From the NCBI GenBank assembly GCA_002502855.1, contig DAQK01000023.1, positions 54,864 to 72,192 on the forward strand: a stretch of 17,329 nt of DNA. The letters are read 5' to 3'. The stretch is from Methanobacterium sp. UBA279 (GTDB lineage Archaea > Methanobacteriota > Methanobacteria > Methanobacteriales > Methanobacteriaceae). Under the pieces are notes generated by a model. That model made no database searches. It worked only from the letters and a program-made list of their open reading frames with translations, and was not told the DNA's origin. Of this stretch, positions 8,154 to 14,870 are shown in pieces (positions within the stretch are counted from its first letter, which is position 1; each line of letters begins with the position of its first letter). A program made the translations under genes and the position numbers.

Positions 8154-9458
8154 TTATCTTATTATCCCGCCAAAACCCTTAAGAAGTGCTTCTACCTTAC
8201 TTCGAGCATGTGGATCTATCACTTCATATCTTAAGGTGATGCTCTTCATTCCTTTATTTATCTGACTGCCCTGATAGATGTCCACTACCTGGGAAGCCAC
8301 CACACCATTAAAACTCCCAATGGCCTGGGCAACCATTTCTGGATCTGCACTTTCTGGTAAAACTACAGAGACATCGAAACTCTTCCTGGGACAGTTATCA
8401 TTCTTGTAGTCTTCCAGTTCCCCGGGACTCAATATTTCTATGTTGGAAATCTTCAGCTCAGTTATCTTCTGGTTATGGATTAAGGTTATTAAGTCGGCGG
8501 AAATTTCTTCCAATTTTCCTATATGTATTTTACCAGAGTAGATGTGTCTTAAACCAACTTCTTTACCCACAGAATTCTTTAAAATATTCAACTCCTGGTT
8601 TAAAGCAGATATAGCTTTATCTGATCGTCCTAAGGCAGCCTCCAGATCATCCATATGTTTGGCTGCACTGCTCATAGCCTTAACAAAACTGGTTTCATCC
8701 CCATTCTTTACCATTTCATTGAGCTCGGTGTATGTGGAGAGAAATCTTTCATGGGTCTTGGGGATGTAATGATTGTGGGTCTGGATGGAGTAGTAGAGGT
8801 AGGGGTTTTCTGCAGTGATCCTGGCGATCATATCGAGCATCAGGCTGTAGATGGGGCTGGCAAAATTCCTTGATTCCTTTACATCCACCTCTAATTTTTC
8901 CAGGGTAACGGCCATGCTGATGTAAGTCAAATGGGTTAAACCCTGTACAACACTCATCATCTGATCATGTATCTTGGGTGTTGTCTCTATAATACGGGCA
9001 TTTTCTGATTCTAAAAATTCAACCACTTTCTGGTACCATTCACCCTTGGTTACGGGTGTGAGTACCACCACCTGGCCATCAAGGGACCTTATTCTTGGTC
9101 CGAACATGGGGTGCATGGGTATGAATTCCACTACTTCAGGGACGTATTCCTGCATTAACTGGGCAGGCTTTTCCTTGACCGATGTAACATCCACCAACAA
9201 AGATCCTGCTTGGAGATGGGGGGATATCTCCTTGATGGTTCGAGGAATAACGTCAATGGGTACCGCTAAAATAGCTATTTTGGAGTGAGTAGCTGCTTTG
9301 ATATTGTTGGAAGTGTATTTTACTCCCATTTTCCGAGCTATGTTCATTCCCAGTCTACTATCTCTCCCGGTGATGGTAACATCACAACCCTCTTTTTTGA
9401 GAAAATTTGCTATCCAATTTCCTAGTCCACGGGTACCTCCAATCACTGCAATTTCCAT
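8154..9458 (-). CDS. tyrA: Prephenate dehydrogenase (TyrA) with C-terminal FDX-ACB-like extension
   Basis: A 434-residue protein. The N-terminal half is a TyrA-type NAD(P)-dependent prephenate dehydrogenase of tyrosine synthesis: nucleotide-binding GGTRGLG at 7-13, HPMFGP with H116 (the family's conserved catalytic His region), and the helical dimerisation part to about 280. Residues about 355-434 are not a usual ACT domain by eye. CPRKSFDVSVVL, then VVDIYQGSQINKGMKSITLR and the final GGIIR follow the pattern of the FDX-ACB domain of phenylalanyl-tRNA synthetase beta (P-x-x-RD..V, DxYxGxxxxxGxKSxxxR, ending LR). Both folds are ferredoxin-like, so the domain may bind an effector as ACT does; this is inference. 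Residues 285-345 form an unassigned linker. No clear Shine-Dalgarno sequence precedes ATG 9458, and an inverted repeat lies 22 bases upstream. Confidence 0.88.
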   Translation of the reverse strand: MEIAVIGGTRGLGNWIANFLKKEGCDVTITGRDSRLGMNIARKMGVKYTSNNIKAATHSKIAILAVPIDVIPRTIKEISPHLQAGSLLVDVTSVKEKPAQLMQEYVPEVVEFIPMHPMFGPRIRSLDGQVVVLTPVTKGEWYQKVVEFLESENARIIETTPKIHDQMMSVVQGLTHLTYISMAVTLEKLEVDVKESRNFASPIYSLMLDMIARITAENPYLYYSIQTHNHYIPKTHERFLSTYTELNEMVKNGDETSFVKAMSSAAKHMDDLEAALGRSDKAISALNQELNILKNSVGKEVGLRHIYSGKIHIGKLEEISADLITLIHNQKITELKISNIEILSPGELEDYKNDNCPRKSFDVSVVLPESADPEMVAQAIGSFNGVVASQVVDIYQGSQINKGMKSITLRYEVIDPHARSKVEALLKGFGGIIR

Positions 9459-9480
9459 AGAGTTATCTTTAGATTGGCTG

Positions 9481-9502
9481 TCTATTAAATATTTTTAATA
9501 GA
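9481..9502. promoter_or_regulatory. Perfect 9-4-9 inverted repeat upstream of tyrA
   Basis: TCTATTAAA (9481-9489) and TTTAATAGA (9494-9502) are exact reverse complements around the spacer TATT. The repeat ends 22 bases from the tyrA ATG and overlaps where a TATA box would stand, so it could be the promoter itself, an operator over it, or the end signal of the upstream gene that stops at 9569. Confidence 0.55.
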
Positions 9503-9568
9503 TTATCTGGGCATCTCTCAATTCTCTAAATATGATACCATCCCTCTCATTCTGTAACTCTATGATTT

Positions 9569-9898
9569 TCATATCTCCAGTGTTTTTATTCCCTCAGGGG
9601 TTTTTGCCACAGACTTAGCGGACATATCATCCACTGCCTTAAGTAGTTCGCCGATGCTCTCGTTCTCCAGGACTTCCAGGAACTTTTCCAGTTCTACAGA
9701 CTGCCTTAAAAACAGGCCTCTACGTTTCATGGGAGTTCTATGTTCGTTTAATGGATTTATTTCTACCATTATTGTTTTGTTACCTCCTTTTTCCGGAGTT
9801 TTAACTAGAAATGCTCCGTCGACTGAGGTGGGCACTCTTTGCCAAGGTTCGACATTTTCTAAAGCTTCTACGATCTTTTCTTCAATCTGGTTTTCCAT
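9569..9898 (-). CDS. Small conserved-looking soluble protein, function unknown
   Basis: A 109-residue protein that I cannot assign to a functional family. It has a charged N-terminal helix (MENQIEEKIVEALENVEPW), a central probable beta region with GAFLVKTPEKGGNKTIMVEINPLNEHRTPMKRRGLFLR, and a C-terminal helix rich in Leu and Glu. No signal peptide, membrane segment or cysteine is present. I chose ATG 9898, not the GTG at 9910, because GGTGA (revcomp of 9904-9908) sits exactly 5 bases upstream as a ribosome-binding site. An inverted repeat holding a TATA-like core lies at 9924-9945. It is the gene upstream of tyrA on the same strand, separated by 110 bases. My unverified recollection is that Methanothermobacter has a small gene at the same place next to tyrA. 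Confidence 0.75.
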   Translation of the reverse strand: MENQIEEKIVEALENVEPWQRVPTSVDGAFLVKTPEKGGNKTIMVEINPLNEHRTPMKRRGLFLRQSVELEKFLEVLENESIGELLKAVDDMSAKSVAKTPEGIKTLEI

Positions 9899-9923
9899 TT
9901 TAGTCACCACTATAAAGGTAGTA

Positions 9924-9945
9924 ATAACTTCTATTTAAAAGTTAT
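9924..9945. promoter_or_regulatory. 7-8-7 inverted repeat framing a TATA-like box
   Basis: ATAACTT (9924-9930) and AAGTTAT (9939-9945) are exact reverse complements around CTATTTAA. On the minus strand the centre reads TTTAAATA, a reasonable archaeal TATA box, placed so transcription would start close to the ribosome-binding site of the gene starting at 9898. An operator surrounding the promoter is plausible. Confidence 0.5.
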
Positions 9946-10029
9946 GATTAAGCAGGTGAGAAGAAAAAATTGAGAACAAAAAAAATTAATTAAAACGTAA
10001 ATGGAGAACAAATAAATAAGAATATAGTC

Positions 10030-10091
10030 TTGTATTAAACAGATTGAACTTCTCCGACTTGTTGAAGTTGGAAATTCTTGTTTAGATGGCT
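10030..10091 (-). mobile_element. Probable right-end region of the tnpB element
   Basis: Immediately after the tnpB stop, the minus strand carries AACTTC and GAAGTT able to pair around an 11-base loop (within 10044-10069), similar in position to the subterminal hairpin and omega-RNA end of IS200/IS605-type elements. ACAGATT at 10039-10045 has an inverted match AATCTGT at 11303-11309 on the other side. The exact element boundaries and target site are not resolved. Confidence 0.35.
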
Positions 10092-11269
10092 CTAGCGAGC
10101 CATAATAGCACAAGCTTTAATTCCTGTAGTCCCTACGGTACAGATTCTGTTGGCTTCTTTTAGAATGTTTTTAGCGGCGTTGATATCGCGGTCGTGGACT
10201 CGACCGCTTCTGGACAAGTCCATCTCCTGATTTTTAAGGTTAAGTCTTCATATTTGTATTCGCAGTGGTGGCAAAGTTGGGATGATGGGAAAAAACCGGT
10301 CCACTTGGATTACTACTTTGTCGTACCAGTCTGCTTTGTATTTTTATCATATCCACAATTTTGGACCATGCAATTTGACTGATACTGTGGTTTAACTTCT
10401 TATTTTTAACCATATTCTTAGGTTGGAGTTTTTCGAGGCCTATGAAATCAAACGTTTCACTATCTCAGTGGATAGTTTTTGATATTCATCGTTTCTTATA
10501 TCAACAACCTTAGTGTGCAATTTGTTTAGCTTTTTAACATTCTTTTTGAAGTTTTTTGAATTATGTTGTTTCTTTGACAGGTTCTGGTTTGATTTAGCTA
10601 TTCTTTTTTCTATTTTAGTTATGTGATAGATTGGCTCTCTCTTCTCACCATTACTAAAAACCATTAAGGAAGTTAATCCCAAATCAATACCAATACTGAT
10701 TCCTGTTCGTGGTAATGGTATGATTGGTACGTTTTTACAGTTTAATACTGTATACCATCTACCATTTTCGTATTTAACAGTAGCAGACAATATACTTCCT
10801 TGGATTATACGTTTATCACGGTATCGTACAAATCCAAATTTATTTAATCTTAACTTATTGCATTCAAATCGTATATACTATTGTTATTATTCTTCAATCT
10901 AATAGACTGTACTGGATTTTTCCTTCTCTTAAGACAAGGATAACCATTCTGTTTTTTAAAGAACCTTCGGAAGCTGTCATTGTAAATATCAGAAGTGGAT
11001 TGCAGGCTTGTACTTTCACTGTTCCTTAAAAAAGTAAACATTTCTTTAAACGATTTCAACCAATTATTGGTAGCTGTCCTATTAATTCTCGGCTTAAAAT
11101 TATTAGGATTAATCCGGGGATTATTAACCACACAATCACATATCAGCTTATTAAAACCAAGTAACTCATTGAAAACAAAACGATTATACCCAAAATTCTT
11201 ATGAAGTGTTTCCTGCAAGGATTTATTAGGATAAATCCTAATTTTAAAAGATTTTGTCACGAACTTCAT
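10092..11269 (-). pseudogene. tnpB: TnpB (OrfB, IS200/IS605 family, solo IS1341-like), frameshifted
   Basis: Reading across frames gives an almost full-length RNA-guided nuclease TnpB of the IS605 OrfB family. The N-terminal part (11269-10853) starts MKFVTKSFKIRIYPNK. The middle has the RuvC-I segment SIGIDLGLTS, then IGLEKL with the second catalytic Glu, then the zinc finger CHHC ... CPEC and RVHDRDINAAKN with the last Asp. Five single-base lesions break the frame, near 10855 and 10450 (losses), 10341-10345 and 10287-10296 (gains in homopolymers), and 10206-10210 (loss). No conserved block is missing, so decay is recent or the lesions are sequence errors. No TnpA transposase is present in the window. 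The stop is TAG at 10094-10092. In the native element the omega-RNA would overlap this 3' end. Confidence 0.88.
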
Positions 11270-11279
11270 TTTTCTTTAA

Positions 11280-11331
11280 GTATTTCAATTAACATTTCCT
11301 CTAATCTGTACTTCAAATTGTATTTCAATTA
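11280..11331. repeat. Short repeats in the left flank of the tnpB element
   Basis: The 12-mer GTATTTCAATTA occurs at 11280-11291 and 11320-11331, with a related GTACTTCAAATTG between them from 11308. It lies just upstream of the tnpB start, where the left end of the element is expected. It may belong to the element or be simple AT-rich sequence. Confidence 0.4.
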
Positions 11332-11427
11332 CCCCATATGAAAAATGGCTAAAAAAATTAATTTATTCGAGAGCAAATGGTAAGTAATAAAAGAAAAAAA
11401 CTTATACAAATCTCATACTGAATTCAT

Positions 11428-11449
11428 CTATGACTTATAGAAGTCATAG
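11428..11449. promoter_or_regulatory. Perfect 9-4-9 inverted repeat upstream of pelota
   Basis: CTATGACTT (11428-11436) and AAGTCATAG (11441-11449) are exact reverse complements around ATAG, ending 42 bases before the pelota start. CTTATACA at 11401-11408 is a possible TATA box; if so the repeat straddles the transcription start and could be an operator or a leader hairpin. Confidence 0.55.
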
Positions 11450-11491
11450 TGTTCTTCCAGATCAAAGATAAATACAAAAGGGCATGTTATC

Positions 11492-12550
11492 ATGCGCATC
11501 GTCCACCAAGATACAAAGAAGGGGATCATCGAATTATTACCAGAAACCCTGGATGATCTATGGCACCTCTCCCATTTGATAGAACCAGGAAACCTCCTAT
11601 CAGCCAGGACAACAAGGCGTATACAGGACACAACCGGGGAACGCCTTAGAAGCGATAGGGGGATTAAGAAAACATTCTTTATGGGCATACGCGTAGAAAG
11701 CATTAATTTTCACCGATACACCGGAAAATTACGGGCAACCGGTGTGATTGAAAATGGTCCCGAAGACCTGGTTCCCCTGGGCTCCCACCATACCCTGGAT
11801 TTGAAGCTTAAAAATCCAGTGAAAATACAGAAAGAGAAATGGTCCCGCTGGCACCTTAAAAGGATCAAAGACGCGGTTGAAGCATCTAAAATACCCAAAG
11901 CCCTGGTGGTGGTTATCGAAGATGACAACGCGGATATTGGAATACTGCGCCAGTATGGTGTGGAATATTACGGACCCATAGTGGGTGGAGTGTCTGGGAA
12001 AAGGATGGTGCAGAAGAACCGGCAGCAGATCATCGAAAAATTCTACGACCAAATAATGGAAACCATAGGCACCTTCAAAGGAATCGAAGGCATAGTCATA
12101 GCCGGCCCTGGCTTTGGAAAAAATGATTTCTACAAATATCTGGAAGAGAAACACAAGGAAATATCTAAAAAGGCCATCCTGGAAAGTACAGGGGCAGGTG
12201 GAAGAGCAGGGATACGCGAAGTGCTGCAGAAGGGGCTCCTGGAAGATATGGCAACCGAGGGGCGTATCGCCGAGGAGATGCGTGTCATGACCGAAGTCCT
12301 CCAGGAGATTGGGAAGACATCAAACCTGGTAACTTATGGTAAAAAAGAGGTTAGAGTAGCCGCCCAGGCGGGTGCAGTGGAACAGTTGCTGGTTATAGAC
12401 GAACTGGTTCGGGAACCAGATGTGGAAAAGATAATGAACACCACCGAGAACCTGGGTGGTAAAGTGATGGTTATAAGCAGCGAACACGAGGGTGGAAAAC
12501 AGTTACAAGCTCTAGGTGGTATTGCGGCGCTTTTAAGATACAGTGTTTAA
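11492..12550 (+). CDS. pelA: aPelota, mRNA surveillance / ribosome rescue factor
   Basis: A 352-residue archaeal Pelota (Dom34), the normal family length. With aEF1A and ABCE1 it splits stalled ribosomes in no-go decay; it resembles release factor aRF1 but lacks the GGQ peptidyl-hydrolysis loop, as seen here. Domain 1 (1 to about 125, SmD-like) begins MRIVHQDTKKGIIELLPETLDDLWHL; the central domain (about 130-255) contains VVIEDDNADIG and IAGPGFGKNDFYKYL; domain 3 (260-352, eL30-like) ends LGGIAALLRYSV. STGAGGRAGIREVL at 232-245 is typical of the family. GGG at 11480-11482, 9 bases upstream, is a weak ribosome-binding site. It is the first gene of a possible run with the MraY-like gene 53 bases downstream. 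Confidence 0.95.
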   Translation: MRIVHQDTKKGIIELLPETLDDLWHLSHLIEPGNLLSARTTRRIQDTTGERLRSDRGIKKTFFMGIRVESINFHRYTGKLRATGVIENGPEDLVPLGSHHTLDLKLKNPVKIQKEKWSRWHLKRIKDAVEASKIPKALVVVIEDDNADIGILRQYGVEYYGPIVGGVSGKRMVQKNRQQIIEKFYDQIMETIGTFKGIEGIVIAGPGFGKNDFYKYLEEKHKEISKKAILESTGAGGRAGIREVLQKGLLEDMATEGRIAEEMRVMTEVLQEIGKTSNLVTYGKKEVRVAAQAGAVEQLLVIDELVREPDVEKIMNTTENLGGKVMVISSEHEGGKQLQALGGIAALLRYSV

Positions 12551-12603
12551 AAAAAATTGGACAATTAAAGAATAGACAAAAATCTGGATAACAGGAGTAA
12601 ATT

Positions 12604-13539
12604 ATGGATCAGATACTTCTCTTAATTTTAATATTCCTATTATCAGCCATTTTAACTCTCTTATTTAAATTCCTCTTCACCAGATGGGGAGGGAACCTGT
12701 ACACAAAGATAAGAGAGGGAACTCCACGGGCCGTGGGTTTAGCTCCTTTTTTAGTTCTTTTACTATTTTTCCCTTCACCGGGAAGTTATCTGATAGCGAT
12801 AATCGGTTTACTGGCATTTTTAGATGATTTAATTGGTAGGAGAAACATCAAATCCCTACCCTTTGAACTGGGACAGCTCTCCCGGGGGATAGGGATGTTG
12901 TTAGTCATGATCGTGGGTTATTTCTACTTCGGCCCGGTCTCTATAGTAATCGGATTCATGATTCAACCCCTGAACATTGCAGATATGCAGCCCGGGACAG
13001 CATGCTCCACTGTAATCATAATGAGTTCAATAATAGCAGTGCTTCTTTATTTAACTACCGACAATCCTTATCTTCCTGCTTTAATTGTTCTGGCCTCATG
13101 TCTGGGATACGCTCCCCTGGACTATAAAGGGAAAATTATGATGGGTGAAGTGGGCAACCACTCCTTCGCCGTTGCCCTGGGAATCATATACACCCTCTGG
13201 GGAATTAATATGTCTAATTCCTACGATTGGGGTGTTGGTGGGGTGTTCCTGATCGTTTTAATCCTTCTGATTATAAACTCTATTTTAATAGCCCTGTTAA
13301 GGTGGAATAACCTTAGATCCTTCCTGGAAGATGAGCTTAAAATTCAAAACCCCTACTTCGGTGATCTATTGATGGATGTCTTGACTGGTGGGGGTTTGGG
13401 TGATCTGGTGAGGAAGTTAACTCTAAAAAAGCGTAGCATAAAGGTAGAAAGTGTGTGGGGAAAACACCTAGGGTTACGGAGATTGTCCTACAATCCTTAT
13501 GCTGTCTCCAGATTAGAGAAAACTGAAGATTTTTTATGA
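12604..13539 (+). CDS. MraY/WecA-like glycosyltransferase family 4 membrane protein (pseudomurein-type candidate)
   Basis: A 311-residue polytopic membrane protein with about eight to nine hydrophobic segments and a cytoplasmic basic tail of about 60 residues. Family marks: EGTPRAVGLAPF at 38-49 (the MraY K-x-x-TP-x-GG region), LAFLDDLIGRR with D74/D75, PLNIADMQPG with N124 and D127 (in place of the N-x-x-DG-x-DG loop), and MMGEVGNHSFAVALG with E182 (usually MGD-x-GS). These enzymes transfer a phospho-sugar to a polyprenyl phosphate lipid. In a pseudomurein maker it may build the lipid-linked cell-wall precursor, which is inference from family and from the MurG-like gene 2.2 kb downstream. 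No HHH motif is seen, and the Asp-to-Glu change makes this a divergent member. AGGAG at 12593-12597, 6 bases upstream, fixes the start. The stop overlaps the start of the receiver gene (ATGA). Confidence 0.75.
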   Translation: MDQILLLILIFLLSAILTLLFKFLFTRWGGNLYTKIREGTPRAVGLAPFLVLLLFFPSPGSYLIAIIGLLAFLDDLIGRRNIKSLPFELGQLSRGIGMLLVMIVGYFYFGPVSIVIGFMIQPLNIADMQPGTACSTVIIMSSIIAVLLYLTTDNPYLPALIVLASCLGYAPLDYKGKIMMGEVGNHSFAVALGIIYTLWGINMSNSYDWGVGGVFLIVLILLIINSILIALLRWNNLRSFLEDELKIQNPYFGDLLMDVLTGGGLGDLVRKLTLKKRSIKVESVWGKHLGLRRLSYNPYAVSRLEKTEDFL

Positions 13540-13919
13540 ACATTATAATCGTTGAAAATGATTCCGGGACTATAATGGATTTAAAAACTATCTTAGGAAA
13601 CCTGGGACATGAAATTCTTAATTTAGCTTCCAGCGGAGAAGAAGCCGTTGAAAAAGTGGGTGATTTAAATCCAGATCTAATTTCAATAGATCTAAAATTA
13701 AAAGGTGATATGGATGGTGCTGAGTTTGCTGAGGCTATAAGGTATTTATGATATTCCAATTATTTTTCTGACTGTTTTATTAAGAATTGTTTGAATAAAT
13801 CGTTAAGAATACCAGAAGACGCCATCATCTTAAGTAAACCTATAAAACAGGAACATCTAGAATATGTTATATCAAGAGCTTTGATGGTGGTTAATAAAAC
13901 TGTTGAAATAAGTTCTTGA
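13536..13919 (+). pseudogene. Response regulator receiver (REC) domain protein, frame-disrupted
   Basis: A single-domain CheY-like receiver that starts inside the stop of the MraY-like gene (ATGA overlap, 13536-13539), so it was translationally coupled to it. The first 71 codons hold IIVENDSGT (acidic residues E7 and D9) and DLISIDLKLKGDMDG with D52 as phosphoacceptor. The frame then stops at TGA 13749-13751. YDIPIIFLT, the beta-4/Thr segment, continues in the +1 frame from about 13747, and after about 13778 the original frame resumes with CLNKSLRIPEDAIILSKPIKQEHL (conserved Lys in SKP) to a stop at 13917-13919. Two compensating single-base lesions about 30 bases apart explain this. If real it gives only a truncated 71-residue product without the switch Thr and Lys; otherwise it is a sequence error in an intact gene. 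Confidence 0.8.
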
Positions 13920-13929
13920 TATATAAATA

Positions 13930-14838
13930 CTAATTTTTACTCCTTTTCAAGATCCACACTGCTAGAGCCAGAAATATAACGGCAAATATCACCAGCGCCA
14001 GTATATCGGGCCATATTTTATCCAGCCCCCATCCTTTAAGCATCACCGCCCGGCAAGCGTTGGCTGTATAGGTGGGAGGTACTAAGTAGGAGAATGGCCT
14101 TATCTATTCTGGTATAGCCTGTATCGGCCAGAAGATACCTGAAAGAAGGAATGCAAGTAATATCACCAGGGAAAAATAATTGTATGGTCTGTTCAGCTCT
14201 TTTTGCAAGGCTGGAAAGCAGTATGCCCAGTGCCTGACAGGATATGGTCAGTATAGCCACTGCCAGAAATGCTAAGAGTACATTGCCCACCACCATGATG
14301 TTGAAGACCAGTATGGCTATGGTTAAGAGAAGTGAAACCTGTAAGATACCGAAGGTACCGAATGTTATGGCGTATCCCATCACCAGTTCTCCTTCAGTTA
14401 CTGGGCTGGATAATACCCGTTCTAAAGTCCCACCGGACCTCTCATTTACGAAGGTAATGAAGATGGTGGTTAAGAGATAAACAACGAAGGCCAGTATCCC
14501 GGCTACGAAGAAGTCTATGGATTCGGCTTCCTCACCGTAGATTGGATCGGAGTTAAGTTGAATGGCAGGAGTGACTCCGTTTTCTGTTAAGGTATCTGAA
14601 AGTGCTGCGCTCACCGTGGTGATAATGGCTGTTTTTATGGACGATACTGTCATCACCTTCTATCTGTATCTGTGCACTGTCTGGGTAACTTTGATCTTGA
14701 GACTTCAAATGGCATTCCCACTGAAATCTTCCGGGAATATTATAACCGCCGATGCCTGGCCACTTTCAACTTCTGCCAGTACATCATCTAATTTATTATC
14801 TGCAGAGGACAAACTATTTACATATTTTGTAACTAAGA
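13930..14838 (-). pseudogene. ABC-2 type transporter permease, 5'-truncated and frameshifted
   Basis: Reading across frames on the minus strand gives an ABC-2 permease (drug/polysaccharide exporter type). The 5' fragment (about 14838-14705) reads FYTILVTKYVN ... VLAEVESGQASAVIIFPEDFSGNAI then stops. A further shift near 14640-14650 leads into the main block (14656-14170) with IDFFVAGILAFVVYLLTTIF, NERSGGTLERVLSSPVT and LLSSLAKRAEQT. A one-base gain near 14170-14178 moves the frame to LVILLAFLLSGIFWPIQAIPE, a TAG at 14106-14104 replaces an expected Trp before IRPFSYLVPPTYTANACRAVMLKG, and the natural end is ILKRSKN with TAG at 13932-13930. The first membrane helix and start codon are missing: the remnant stops where the divergent TrmB gene begins. 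No ATPase partner is in the window. Confidence 0.85.
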
Positions 14839-14841
14839 TGG

Positions 14842-14862
14842 TATAAAATGAAAAAATAGGTG
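14842..14862 (+). promoter_or_regulatory. TATA-like box and ribosome-binding site of the TrmB gene
   Basis: TATAAAA at 14842-14848 and AGGTG at 14858-14862 precede ATG 14871. The Shine-Dalgarno spacing of 8 bases is good, but if this TATA box is used, transcription would start close to the ATG itself and skip the AGGTG, so one of the two is probably not functional. Confidence 0.4.
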
Positions 14863-14870
14863 TGTTGTGT

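Noticed and set aside
8510..8560. SGKIHIG in TyrA (residues 308-314) resembles the class I aminoacyl-tRNA synthetase HIGH-type signature of archaeal TyrRS.
   Set aside because: It is a short match in a linker; no Rossmann catalytic core or KMSKS motif is present, so chance is the better explanation.
9931..10113. A 60-codon minus-strand frame next to tnpB.
   Set aside because: It covers the element's end and AT-rich spacer, has low-complexity composition and no ribosome-binding site; it also overlaps the real tnpB end in another frame.
11280..11331. Possible CRISPR-like repeats of GTATTTCAATTA.
   Set aside because: There are only two exact 12-base copies 40 bases apart with a degenerate one between; no array and no cas genes.
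11972..12001. GPIVGGVSGK in pelota (residues 161-170) looks vaguely like a P-loop.
   Set aside because: It lacks the GKS/T ending and falls in the normal central domain of Pelota, which is not a nucleotide-binding protein.
13749..13751. In-frame TGA in the receiver gene considered as selenocysteine or readthrough.
   Set aside because: The conserved IPIIFLT segment is in another frame after the TGA, so frameshifts explain it better; no SECIS-like hairpin was evident.
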